A stretch of 22,886 bases of DNA. Source: an uncultured Blautia sp. (lineage in GTDB: Bacteria > Bacillota > Clostridia > Lachnospirales > Lachnospiraceae). Location: assembly GCA_900543715.1 (NCBI GenBank), contig UQSX01000043.1, positions 1 to 22,886 on the forward strand, in the 5' to 3' direction. A program made the position numbers and the translations under genes. Within the stretch, counting starts at the first letter, position 1, and each line of letters begins with the position of its first letter. The notes under the pieces are model-generated. The model was not told where the DNA came from and made no database searches. It was given only the letters and a program-made list of their open reading frames with translations. Shown in pieces: positions 1 to 8,520 of the stretch.

Positions 1-59
1 TCAAATAATCCCCTTGCCTTTCGTATTTGCCGCCCAGTTCCTCAAATAATGATTTTGCC
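1..59 (-). CDS. tnpV: TnpV transposon protein, N-terminal part (runs off window)
   Basis: An ATG at 59 on the minus strand is preceded by a strong GGAGG at good spacing (about 66-72). It opens a frame reading MAKSLFEELGGKYERQGDYL that is still open at the window edge. This N-terminus is one I recognise as TnpV, a small protein of unknown role carried by Tn4451-like and other mobile elements of Clostridia. It begins about 40 bases past the point where the upstream helicase loses its normal sequence, so it probably marks another mobile element inserted at, or recombined with, the helicase gene. Only 19-20 residues are visible, so identity rests on that short match. Confidence 0.7.
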
Positions 60-3000
60 ATTGTCTGTTACCTCCACATTCTTTTTTATTTTGAATGTCC
101 GCAAAATCCGTCCTACATCTGCCGGTTTCCAGGGGCAGTCCAAATGATGGAGGGCAATGAGCCTGTCCTGGATATTTGTACCTGCCCCCAGCTTTGGCGT
201 AGATCCAAGAAGAATGCGCACCTTCCCGGAACGCACCTTTGCGAACAGTTCCGCTTTTTTTGCCTCTGTACCTGCTTCATGGATAAAAGCAATCTCCTCC
301 CTGGGGATACCTTTTGCCACCAGCTTTTCCCGCACGTCATCATATACATTAAAAGTGCCGTCATTCTTCGGTGTGGAAAGGTCGCAGAAAATAAGCTGGG
401 TAGAACGGTTCTGTGCGGTTTCCTGCCAGATGTCAAAGGCGTTTTTTACACAGCGGTTTACCTTGCTGTCCGGAAAATCCGGGAGCATATCGTTGATGAG
501 CCGCTGATCCAGGGCGCACTTTCGTCCATCATTGGTGATCTTGAGCATGTTGTCCTCACGAGGCTCCACCAGGCCGGAGCGCACCATCTCCGCCCGGTCA
601 GCAAAGGTACTGACCAGATCTTCCTGCTCTGGACTGGGCTTCAGCACCTCATTGATATACTCCGCTTCCGGCACCGGAAGGTGGAGCATATCCGCTGTCT
701 GAATGTCCGCTGACTCTTTAAACAGGGAAATCAGCTCTGGAAGATTAAAAAAACGGGCAAACCGTGTTTTTGCACGGTAGCCCGTCCCTTCCGGCGATAA
801 TTCAATCGCCGTCACTGTCTCCCCAAAAGCGGCGGCCCAGGAATCGAAATGCCCTAGCCCCATCGCCTGGAGGGTGTCATATTGTAAGTAGCGCATAATG
901 GTATAAAGCTCCACCATACTGTTGGAAACAGGCGTCCCTGTGGCAAACGTCACCCCACGCCCGCCGGTGATCTCATCTAAATACTGGCACTTAGCGAACA
1001 TATCTGAGCTTTTCTGTGCGTCCGTCTGTGCGATCCCCGCAATATTCCTCATTTTTGTATAAAGAAAAAGGTTCTTATAAAAATGGCTCTCATCCACAAA
1101 CAGCCGGTCTACCCCTAGCTGCTCAAACGTCACCACATCATCTTTCCGGCTCTGGTCGTTGAGGCGCTCCAGTTTTGTCTCCAGGTTCTTCCTGGTCTTT
1201 TCCATCTGCTTTACCGTATAACGGCTCCCTTCCTGTTCCGCAGCTTCCTCAATGGCCATGGTGATCTCGTCGATCTGCTTTTCAATGGACATTGCCTGCC
1301 GCTCCCTGGACAGGGGAATCCGCTCAAACTGGCTGTGCCCGATAATGATAGCATCATAATCCCCGGTGGCGATCCGGGAACAGAACTTCTTCCGGTTGGC
1401 CGGCTCAAAATCTTTCTTTGTCGCTACCAGCACGTTGGCGTTTGGATAAAGCCGCAGGAAGTCGCTTCCCCATTGCTCTGTCAGGTGGTTCGGCACCACA
1501 TACAGGTTCTTCTGCGACAGCCCCAGCCGCTTACTCTCCATGCCGGCAGCGATCATCTGAAAGGTCTTGCCTGCGCCCACGCAATGGGCAAGCAGCGTGT
1601 TATGCCCGTAAAGGATATGGGCAACAGCGTTCTTCTGGTGTGGCATCAGCGTAATCTCCGTCGTCATCCCGGCAAACTGGATATGGCTGCCGTCATACTC
1701 ACGGGGCCGGATACTATTAAACAGCTCATTGTATTTCCTGCACAGCGTCTCCCGCCTGTCCATATCCCGGAAGATCCATTCCTTAAATTCCTCCCGGATC
1801 ATCTCCTGTTTCTGCTGTGCCAGCATGGTTTCTTTCTTATTGAGGACTCGCTTTTCCGTGCCGTCCTCCTGCACTGTATCATAAATCTTTGTGTCCCGCA
1901 GGTTTAAGGCATCTTCCAACAAACGGTAAGCATTGGCCCGCTGGGTGCCATAAGTGGCCGTCACACGGGGATTGCGGTAGTCCGCATTTTTCCCGCTCAC
2001 ATTCCACTGGCCGTTGACCGGGGCATACTTCACCTCGATCTGCCGTCCAAGCAGATAATCCGGTGTGCCAAACAGTTCCCCCATAAACTGGGTGATATAC
2101 GCCGGCTCGATCCAGGTAGCGCCAAGGCGCACCTCGATTTCTGACGCATCCAGGTCTTTTGGCTGCACCCGCTCAAGCGCCTGCACATTGATGGCATATT
2201 CCGGATGATTTTTCGCAAATGTTCTGGCTGTCTCCAGCTTCTCCCGCACATTTCCGGACAGGTATTCATCCGAGGTCTCCCAGCTTTCTGTCACCGGGTT
2301 TTTAAAGATCACCCCGGCCAGTTCCTCCGTCACTTCCTCCTCTGTTTTCCCGGAAAGCTGCGCCATAAAAGGTATATCCACTTTTGCCCGTTCCCCGATA
2401 GACACCGCCAGGGCTTCGCTTGCCGTATCCACGGATGTTACCGCCTCCGGTTTCCGGATCGTCCGTTTGCTAAAGATGTCGGCTTTCCGTTTCAGGTTCC
2501 CTTCTTCGTCCAGGATCTCCAGGGAAGAGAGCAGGCAGTAGCTGCTGTCCTGGGAAAAGGCCCGCTTGTTGGCATTGCTGCTGATCAGCCCGTATCTTCC
2601 AATAAACTTATCGTATGTCTGATTTAGCTTTTCCTGAAGGGCATGGACTTTTTCGTCACTTCCGTCCTCTAGCTGGCACTGGAGAAGCTCCTGCGTCAAG
2701 TCACGCAGCTCAATCATTCCCAGCACACGCTCCGTTGTCATAGCAGGCAGACGCCGCAGGGAACAGTTATATTTCTGAGCAATGCCCGCCGTCTGGAACA
2801 CCGCATTGTCTAATTCCTGCTTCGTCTTTGCCGTATTCAGAAATACAATCGTCACCAGGAACATCCGCTCATTTCTGGACTGGAGATCTTCCAGGAGGCG
2901 CTTTGCTTCCCCGCCGTAAGTGTTCAAATCCGACGGGATAATGTCCATATCGTATCCGGAGCGCACCGCCTTTTTCTGCTCCTCAATCTTCATCCGGTTG

Positions 3001-3461
3001 ATGTCCGTCACCTTGCTTTTCACCAGCTTGATGGCTTTCATCTGGTCTAAGGACTGGATATGCAGGTTGACGATCAGGTTCCTGTCCATATCCAGAAACT
3101 CCGCCAGCATCCGGTCAGTCAGCTCCGGGGCCAGGATCTGCAGGTAGGACACTGCCCCCATGGTATTCCCCATCATAAAATCTTTCCCATTCTTAAACAG
3201 GAAACTTGTAGGGGCGATAAAGTCCTTTGTCCCCATGCCGGAGCGCATTACCTGGTCGAAAGAAAACTGGAAAGGCACTTTCTCCTCCGGGTTAAATGTC
3301 TCGTACATGATCTGCAGACGCTCCCGGCCATCCAACGGGTAAGCGGACACGCCAAGCACTTTGAAGTTATTCAGGATGTCCGTCTCAATCCGCTCCAGCT
3401 TCGGCTTTGCCTCCCGGATATTTTCTGCTTCCACGCCAAAGGTAATGTACTTCGTCCGCAC
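42..3461 (-). pseudogene. Chimeric ICE remnant: VirB4 ATPase fragment fused in frame to SNF2-type helicase fragment
   Basis: Open frame of 1139 codons made of two ICE genes. Residues 1-238 match the interior of a VirB4/TraE-type conjugation ATPase, ahead of its Walker motifs (for example GAVSYLQILAPELTDRMLAE and DIIPSDLNTYGGEAKRLLED). Around residue 239 (near 2747) it switches to the large ICE helicase ('DNA methylase/SNF2 helicase'). Helicase motifs are a Walker A GAGKT at 629-633, DESH at 790-793 and TGTP at 841-844. The C-terminus is broken: after CPWKPAD the expected QQR..GR..RQ of motif VI is replaced by VGRILR and then 18 unrelated residues overlapping tnpV. The first codon is an internal GTG of VirB4 with no ribosome site, and a TGA lies just upstream in this frame. 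VirB4 also lacks its ATPase half. I infer a dead relic, although the helicase core is still open. Confidence 0.85.
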
Positions 3462-5935
3462 CAGGCCGTTATTGCCTTTTCATCTGTGGTAATCGTGGCA
3501 ATCAGCTCATCCTTCTTATAATAATCCTCGCTCTCTCCGTCTGCCGCTTTGATGTCCTCCAAGGCATATACCTCAAAGGTTACATCTTTTAAAGCGCCGG
3601 TGATATATTCAAAGATATGGCTGATCCAGCCGCCAATGGTATCAACAAGTGTCACATCTTCCAGGAACTCGCCCTTCTTATTGATGATCAGCGTCCCTTC
3701 CGGAACATCGTCTTTCATTTCCACTTTCTGGATTTCCGCTGTATCCTCCACAGTAAAAGTGATTTCTTCCGCTTTCAGATACCCATAAGGGGCCAGTTCT
3801 TCCCGAAGCGTATAAGTCTCGCCTACGGTCAGCCGCTCAATCAGGTGTTCCTCTCCTTTCACGGAAGTCCAACTGTCTACGATATTCCCGTCTTGATCCA
3901 GGACGGTCAGTTTTGCGCCTTCCAGCTCCACGCCGGGAATCTCCTGCCCCTGATACTCTGCAGTCACTTCTACCACTTTATCGGAAGAAATATACCCGTC
4001 CGGTGCGGCTTCTTCTTTGATATAGTAGCGGCCAAACGGTAAGTCATTCATAAATACAGCTTTGCCGTTTTCATCAGACAGCGCTTTTCCAATCAGCGTG
4101 TCCGCTTTCACAATCACTTCGCCGTGTGCCAGAATATCCTCTTTGGCATACAGCCCAAAGACTGCTCCTTCCACAGTCGCCTGCGTTTCCGCATCCTTTT
4201 TCACTACGGATACTTCCACTTTCTGGCGTTCATTCTGGAAAACAGCTTCCTGTTCGATTACAGGCGTCTCCTGGTCTTTATATGTAAAAGTCACTGTCTG
4301 CGCTTCCCCATTTAGTACAAAGCCCTCCGGGGCGGTAGCTTCCACAATCTTGTAACTTCCAAGAGGAAGGTCAGTAAGATATGCTTCCCCATTTTCATCG
4401 GTAGTCACAGTTCCCACAAGCTCTCCGGCAGAGTATTCCAAGATACGGTTCCCCTCTGCGTCTTTCTGGAAGTCAGCGGTATAAATGTCCTCCGCAGCAT
4501 ACACCTCAAAGACTGCGCCTGCCAGGTTTTCTACTTCATAAACAAAGTCCTTGCTGAATCCGTCCAGGACTTCGCCCTGTTTTACGATTTTCAGCTTTCC
4601 TTTTACCGGATGGTTTTCATAAACCGCCTCAATCACCACATCCCCGGACACCGGGTCGATCTGGTAAGCGGTATCGGAATCCACGGCAATTTCAACATAG
4701 TTCTCATTCAGTGTATATCCGTAAGGCGCTGTGACTTCCTCAATCCGGTAATGCCCGATTTTTAAATTCTGGGGCAGGATCAGGTAGCCTTCCTCATCGG
4801 TGAAGAATGTCTTGTGAACCGTTGTTGTAGGATAGGTTGTCACCTGCTCAACGTATTCCTGCTTATCCAGATCATAGATCCGGAACTCTGTACCTTTGTG
4901 AAGCACCGGTTTTTTCGTCTCATCATCCTGCTTGATGATCTTCAGCTTTGCTTCAAATTCCTCGTCCAGAAGCACCCGCCATACCTGTGGCGTAGTTGGA
5001 TTATGCTCTGTAATCCGCACGATAAAGTCGTCCACCGGCTTGTAATTATGGGGCGTGGTGGTCTCCCGAACAAGGTATGTGCCATAAGGCAGGGCAATAC
5101 TGCAGGCATATCCTTTCTCGTCCGTAAACATTTCTGTCGCCCCGTTCTCCCCGATCACCACCGGTTCTGCGGAATCGAAATCATAGCTGCCATCTTCCTT
5201 TACTGTAAGGTCAGAGAGCAGGTAGGCGGTAAATCCGGCCCCAGACAGGAGATCAGCGTCCGTCTCCCCATTATTGGCTGCCTTGATGATCTCAAAAGGC
5301 TGCTTCTTTACCTGTTCCAGTGATACACACTCCCGCTCCACGGTTGCGGTCAGATCTCCTTCATAGCTGCACACAAGATCATGTTCACTCTCATCTGCCA
5401 GATACCCCACGGGAGGCGTGATCTCTTTGACAAAATACTCCCCAAGATACAGGTTTTCTACAGACGCTTCCCCGTTCTCGTCCGTGGTCAGCGTTGCCAC
5501 CCGCTCGCCGGCTTTGTAGATCACCCCGGTTGCTCCATCCGGGTGTACAATATCTTTACGGGCATACAGGCCATACACTGCATTTTCCAGAGTGGCGTCT
5601 CCCTGCGGAACTGCCTGGTTCGTCTCTGCGTCTTTTTTCTGCAGCTTGATCGTGGCATTCACACGCTCATTGACAAAGGTATGGGTAAATGTCACTTTTG
5701 CTTCGCTGTCATTGGTGTAAGAGAAAGTGAAGGAGTATACATCCTCCTGATTTCTCACATACCCTTCCGGGGCCTGGATTTCTTTCACATCAAAAGAAAA
5801 TCCAATGGGCAAATCCGCCGTAAAGACAGCTTTTCCGTCCTCTCCAGTCACCGCTTTTTCAATCAGCGTTCCCTTCGATACCACAACACTTCCATCTGCA
5901 TTTTTAATATCGCTTCCTGCATACAGGCCAAACAC
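3371..5935 (-). pseudogene. SpaA/Cna-B repeat surface protein, truncated at both ends
   Basis: The open frame holds about seven repeats of the prealbumin-like SpaA/Cna-B fold. Each carries a FGLYA/FEVYA-type strand, a TDENGEA-type turn and a KEITPPVGY-type strand (variants IKEEAAPDGY, VRETTTPHNY, IEEVTAPYGY). Such domains often form Lys-Asn isopeptide bonds and build stiff stalks; ICEs of Clostridia carry very long examples. No signal peptide, membrane anchor or LPXTG motif remains. The repeat sequence can be followed upstream to about 5999, where a TAA closes the frame, and the nominal first codon is an internal GTG with no ribosome site. Downstream the repeat reading stops at ITTDE (about 3477), and the last 34 codons are VirB4 sequence read out of frame. 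It is an internal piece of a larger gene. Confidence 0.85.
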
Positions 5936-5973
5936 GCCGCCATCCAGAGGATTTAAGGTGTCCTTGTCCTTTT

Positions 5974-6300
5974 TTAATACAGAAACTTCCGCTTTCTGAA
6001 AAACTTATATACAGATATTCTTAAGGCGAGCGCCATCTGACACAGGGCATACAACGGGATTTTGTTCTCTCGCCGGCATCTGGCATTGGTAAACCATGTA
6101 TATACTGTCCCTTCCGGAGAACCTGTCACTTTACAGATCCATTTAACTTTCCTATTCAGATGAATCCCCTGAGCTTTCAAAACATGATTAATATTTTGGA
6201 TGAGTTCTCTTTTATCCGTGTTCTGATGCAGTTTTGTTAAAATGATGATTTCCTTTTCCAATTTCATTTTTTTTTGCTCTTTACGCTGTGTTGTTCCCAT
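5974..6300 (-). CDS. Small helix-turn-helix protein, C-terminus replaced by fusion
   Basis: Frame of 108 residues starting at an ATG preceded by an AGGAGG-type site (about 6307-6313). The N-terminal third is very basic. Residues around 50-100 (VKWICKVTGSPEGTVYTWFT, then KIPLYALCQMALALRISVYK) read like a helix-turn-helix followed by a helix seen in small regulators of mobile elements. The last seven residues (RKRKFLY) come from the SpaA repeat sequence read in another frame, so the natural C-terminus has been lost or altered. It lies between the rlmD terminator and the ICE debris and may be the end gene of the inserted element. I cannot name the family with confidence. Confidence 0.55.
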   Translation of the reverse strand: MGTTQRKEQKKMKLEKEIIILTKLHQNTDKRELIQNINHVLKAQGIHLNRKVKWICKVTGSPEGTVYTWFTNARCRRENKIPLYALCQMALALRISVYKFFRKRKFLY

Positions 6301-6333
6301 TTGTTTTTCCTCCTGAATTTTAAAATTTTGTAT

Positions 6334-6369
6334 AAAAAAATAGGGACACTCTGCTGCAAGTATCCCTAT
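6334..6369 (-). terminator. Intrinsic terminator downstream of rlmD
   Basis: Minus strand: a 10-base stem (6341-6350 with 6359-6368, one G-T pair), an 8-base loop, then seven T's (6340-6334). It lies about 180 bases beyond the rlmD stop and just before the HTH gene's ribosome site, so it separates core chromosome transcription from the ICE debris. Confidence 0.75.
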
Positions 6370-6372
6370 CTT

Positions 6373-6390
6373 CTATCAATGTATTGATAG
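6373..6390. repeat. Perfect 18-bp inverted repeat next to the terminator
   Basis: CTATCAAT, GT, ATTGATAG: two perfect 8-base arms around a 2-base centre. It lies between rlmD and the HTH gene. The arrangement would suit an operator for a small dimeric regulator or a recombinase binding site, but nothing seen here decides between these. Confidence 0.6.
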
Positions 6391-6550
6391 CTCTATATTC
6401 ACTTTCATAATCCAGGATTTTTTGTGTTCCCCGTACCGAGGTCTAAGGCAACCACAACGGTTACTTTGTTTACAAGTACCTTTTCCTTGTGATTTTCCTC
6501 TAATCTGTTGAAACTGAAAAAGTCAACAAAGTGCGTAAATTCAAGGATTT

Positions 6551-7945
6551 CTAGATATGTTTCCTTTGTAGTCTTACCACAGTCTCCACATGAACAGTCT
6601 GACAAAACTGATCCACGCAGCATGCCTTTTCCACCCTGTACCCATTTGCCAGAAACATCTCCAGATCTCTGGCCAGGCTGGTGGGCTTACAGGAAATATA
6701 CACCAGTTTGTCTACCCCATACTGAATGATCTTGGGCAGAGCCTTAGGGTGTATCCCGTCTCTTGGAGGGTCCAGCACAATAAAGTCTGGTTTCTCTTCC
6801 ACTTGGTCCAGAACCTTCAGCACGTCCCCTGCAATGAACCTGCAGTTTGTGATCCCGTTGAGTGCAGCGTTTTCCTTTGCAGCTTCCACTGCTTCTTCTA
6901 CGATTTCCACTCCAATGACTTCTTTTGCCACTTCTGCCAATATCTGAGAGATGGTGCCGGTTCCGCTGTACAGGTCAAAGACTGTCATGTCTCTGGTGTC
7001 GCCAATATATTCCCTTGCTGTATTGTAAAGGACCTGAGCGGCATAGGAATTGGGCTGGAAGAAAGAAAAAGGTGTGATCTTAAACTTCAGCCCCAGGATT
7101 TCCTCATAGAAATAGTCCTTTCCATACAGAAGTCTGGTTTCGTCGCTTCGTACCGTATCGGAAAGGGCGTCATTGATTATATGAAGGATCCCCACGATCT
7201 TCCCTTCCAGGGGCAGATCCAGCAGTCTTCTGGTCAGTTCTGAAAAATCCGGATTTTCCTGACTGGTAGTGACCAGATTTACCAGGATCTCTCCGGTAGT
7301 ATTTCCCCGGCGAAGGAGAAGGTGCCTGAGAAAACCGGTATGCTGCATTTTGTGGTAATAAGTAAAGCCCTGTTCCCGGCAGTATTCCAGAACACAGCCG
7401 AGGATTTTGGTCATATCTTCATGGACCAGCTTACAGTCCAGGGCGTTCAGCACGTCATAGGTGCTGCCCTTTTTATGCAGGCCCAGGGACAGGGGTCCAT
7501 CCTTGTACTCATCTCCAAAAGAGAATTCCATCTTATTTCGGTAAGCAAATTCCTGGGGGCTTCCTTTGATTCCCTGGAACATGTAGTCCGGACAGCCTTT
7601 CTCGTCTGTCTGCCCGCCTTTTATCAGGGCATCATCCAGAAGCTCCTTTACCTGGGCTGCCTTCATCTTTAACTGCTCTTCATAAGGCATGGTCTGGTAC
7701 ATACAGCCGCCGCAGGCCGGAAAGATACTGCACACCGGCTCCCTGGTCTCCAGGGACGATTTTTCCAGCACTTCCAGAAGCCTTCCCTCTACTTTTTTTC
7801 CTTTTTTCTTATTGATCACAAACTGGACTTTCTGACCGGGAATCCCGTTTTTTACCGTAACCTTTCCTTCTTCCAGACAGACTCTTCCTTTATTTGGAAA
7901 ATCTACTTTCTCAATTATTCCCTGATAAATTTCGCCTTTCTTCAA
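6551..7945 (-). CDS. rlmD: 23S rRNA (uracil-5-)-methyltransferase RlmD/RumA
   Basis: 464 residues, typical length for RumA-type enzymes, which methylate a uracil of 23S rRNA to m5U using SAM. An N-terminal TRAM domain (about 1-60) precedes the iron-sulfur ligands Cys72, Cys78 and Cys81 (CSIFPACGGC), with a likely fourth Cys in LDCKLV. The SAM loop is DLYSGTGTIS, followed by LDPPRDGIHP and the catalytic-cysteine segment YISCKPTSLARDL. The start codon is TTG at 7945 with AAAGGA about nine bases upstream. The C-terminus ends HVETVVRLQRKHI, and this 3' end is a known integration target for ICEs of Firmicutes, which fits the debris that follows. The reading frame is intact. Confidence 0.95.
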   Translation of the reverse strand: MKKGEIYQGIIEKVDFPNKGRVCLEEGKVTVKNGIPGQKVQFVINKKKGKKVEGRLLEVLEKSSLETREPVCSIFPACGGCMYQTMPYEEQLKMKAAQVKELLDDALIKGGQTDEKGCPDYMFQGIKGSPQEFAYRNKMEFSFGDEYKDGPLSLGLHKKGSTYDVLNALDCKLVHEDMTKILGCVLEYCREQGFTYYHKMQHTGFLRHLLLRRGNTTGEILVNLVTTSQENPDFSELTRRLLDLPLEGKIVGILHIINDALSDTVRSDETRLLYGKDYFYEEILGLKFKITPFSFFQPNSYAAQVLYNTAREYIGDTRDMTVFDLYSGTGTISQILAEVAKEVIGVEIVEEAVEAAKENAALNGITNCRFIAGDVLKVLDQVEEKPDFIVLDPPRDGIHPKALPKIIQYGVDKLVYISCKPTSLARDLEMFLANGYRVEKACCVDQFCQTVHVETVVRLQRKHI

Positions 7946-8073
7946 ACCCTCTTTTCCTTTCTTTTATAAATTTCTTTTAAGTCTGTACGAATAATACTTT
8001 CCTGATCTTATGTATCTGTCCGGAGAAATCCGGGGCTCTGAACAGTACAGGCCTCTGCCGGACTTGTCCCACA

Positions 8074-8101
8074 GAAAAAGAAGCCCCGGTCTCCCGAAGC
8101 T
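8074..8101 (-). terminator. Intrinsic terminator after the acidic-tail membrane protein gene
   Basis: Minus strand: an 8-bp stem with two G-T pairs (outer arms 8101 and 8082) around a GAGA-type loop, then TCTTTTTCTG. It lies 15 bases past the stop of the 83-residue gene. A second copy of the AGCCCCGG arm occurs near 8030-8037 and could pair alternatively in the rlmD leader. Confidence 0.6.
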
Positions 8102-8115
8102 CCTTATTGTCTTTC

Positions 8116-8367
8116 TTAGTTTTCTTCTTTATCTTCGTCCTCATCCTCGTCCTCGAAGTAATCATCGAAGTCCTCGTCGAAGTCTTCTTCAAAGTCTTCC
8201 AGATAATCCGGGGTAAAGAAGCGGTAAACTGCATATGCGATACCTGCAACCGCTGCTACTGCACCGATAATTGCCAGGATCCACAATACCGTATTCTTGT
8301 TTCTTTCCTCTTCTCTTTTCTGTAAAGCTGTCATTAAATCCTCAATACGATTCATAGCCTGCACCAT
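8116..8367 (-). CDS. Small single-pass membrane protein with highly acidic C-terminal tail
   Basis: 83 residues: a charged helical N-terminus (about 1-26, EDLMTALQKREEERNK), one membrane helix (about 27-49) and a C-terminal tail of about 30 residues that is almost all Asp and Glu with scattered Phe and Tyr. No signal peptidase site is evident. The first ATG lies right against the GAGAGG site; the ATG four codons later (8355) is spaced about 11 bases from it and may be the real start. It has its own extended -10 promoter and terminator between pcrA and rlmD. I do not recognise the family. The acidic tail could bind cations or a basic partner, but that is speculation. Confidence 0.75.
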   Translation of the reverse strand: MVQAMNRIEDLMTALQKREEERNKNTVLWILAIIGAVAAVAGIAYAVYRFFTPDYLEDFEEDFDEDFDDYFEDEDEDEDKEEN

Positions 8368-8440
8368 CCTCTCTTATTACAGCCTTGCTGCAAATGTATT
8401 GCTATCTGCTGTATCTGCCTACAGCTTCTGTCTTTTAGAT

Positions 8441-8470
8441 ATTATACCACTCTAAGAGGAATTTTACTAT
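8441..8470 (-). promoter_or_regulatory. Extended -10 promoter for the 83-residue gene
   Basis: On the minus strand TATAAT (8446-8441) is preceded by TGG, giving a TGnTATAAT extended -10. No good -35 is seen at 17 bases, as is common for this class. It is about 75 bases upstream of the gene start. Confidence 0.55.
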
Positions 8471-8520
8471 CCTTTCTTCGTTTTTTCCCGAAAGAATTTT
8501 TTCAATTCTCAGATTTTGCC

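Noticed and set aside
27..713. Plus-strand open frame opposite the helicase remnant
   Set aside because: It mirrors the codon pattern of the minus-strand helicase sequence and shows no start site or domain.
3477..5999. SpaA repeats considered as DNA tandem repeats or a CRISPR array
   Set aside because: The similarity is at protein level between diverged domains; there are no short identical repeats with regular spacers.
6405..6623. 72-codon minus-strand frame overlapping the 3' end of rlmD
   Set aside because: It overlaps rlmD in another frame, has no ribosome site, and its sequence matches nothing I recognise.
8020..8101. GC-rich inverted repeats upstream of rlmD considered as a structured RNA or riboswitch
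   Set aside because: No known aptamer landmarks; the part next to the acidic-tail gene is explained by a terminator, and the rest is short hairpins.
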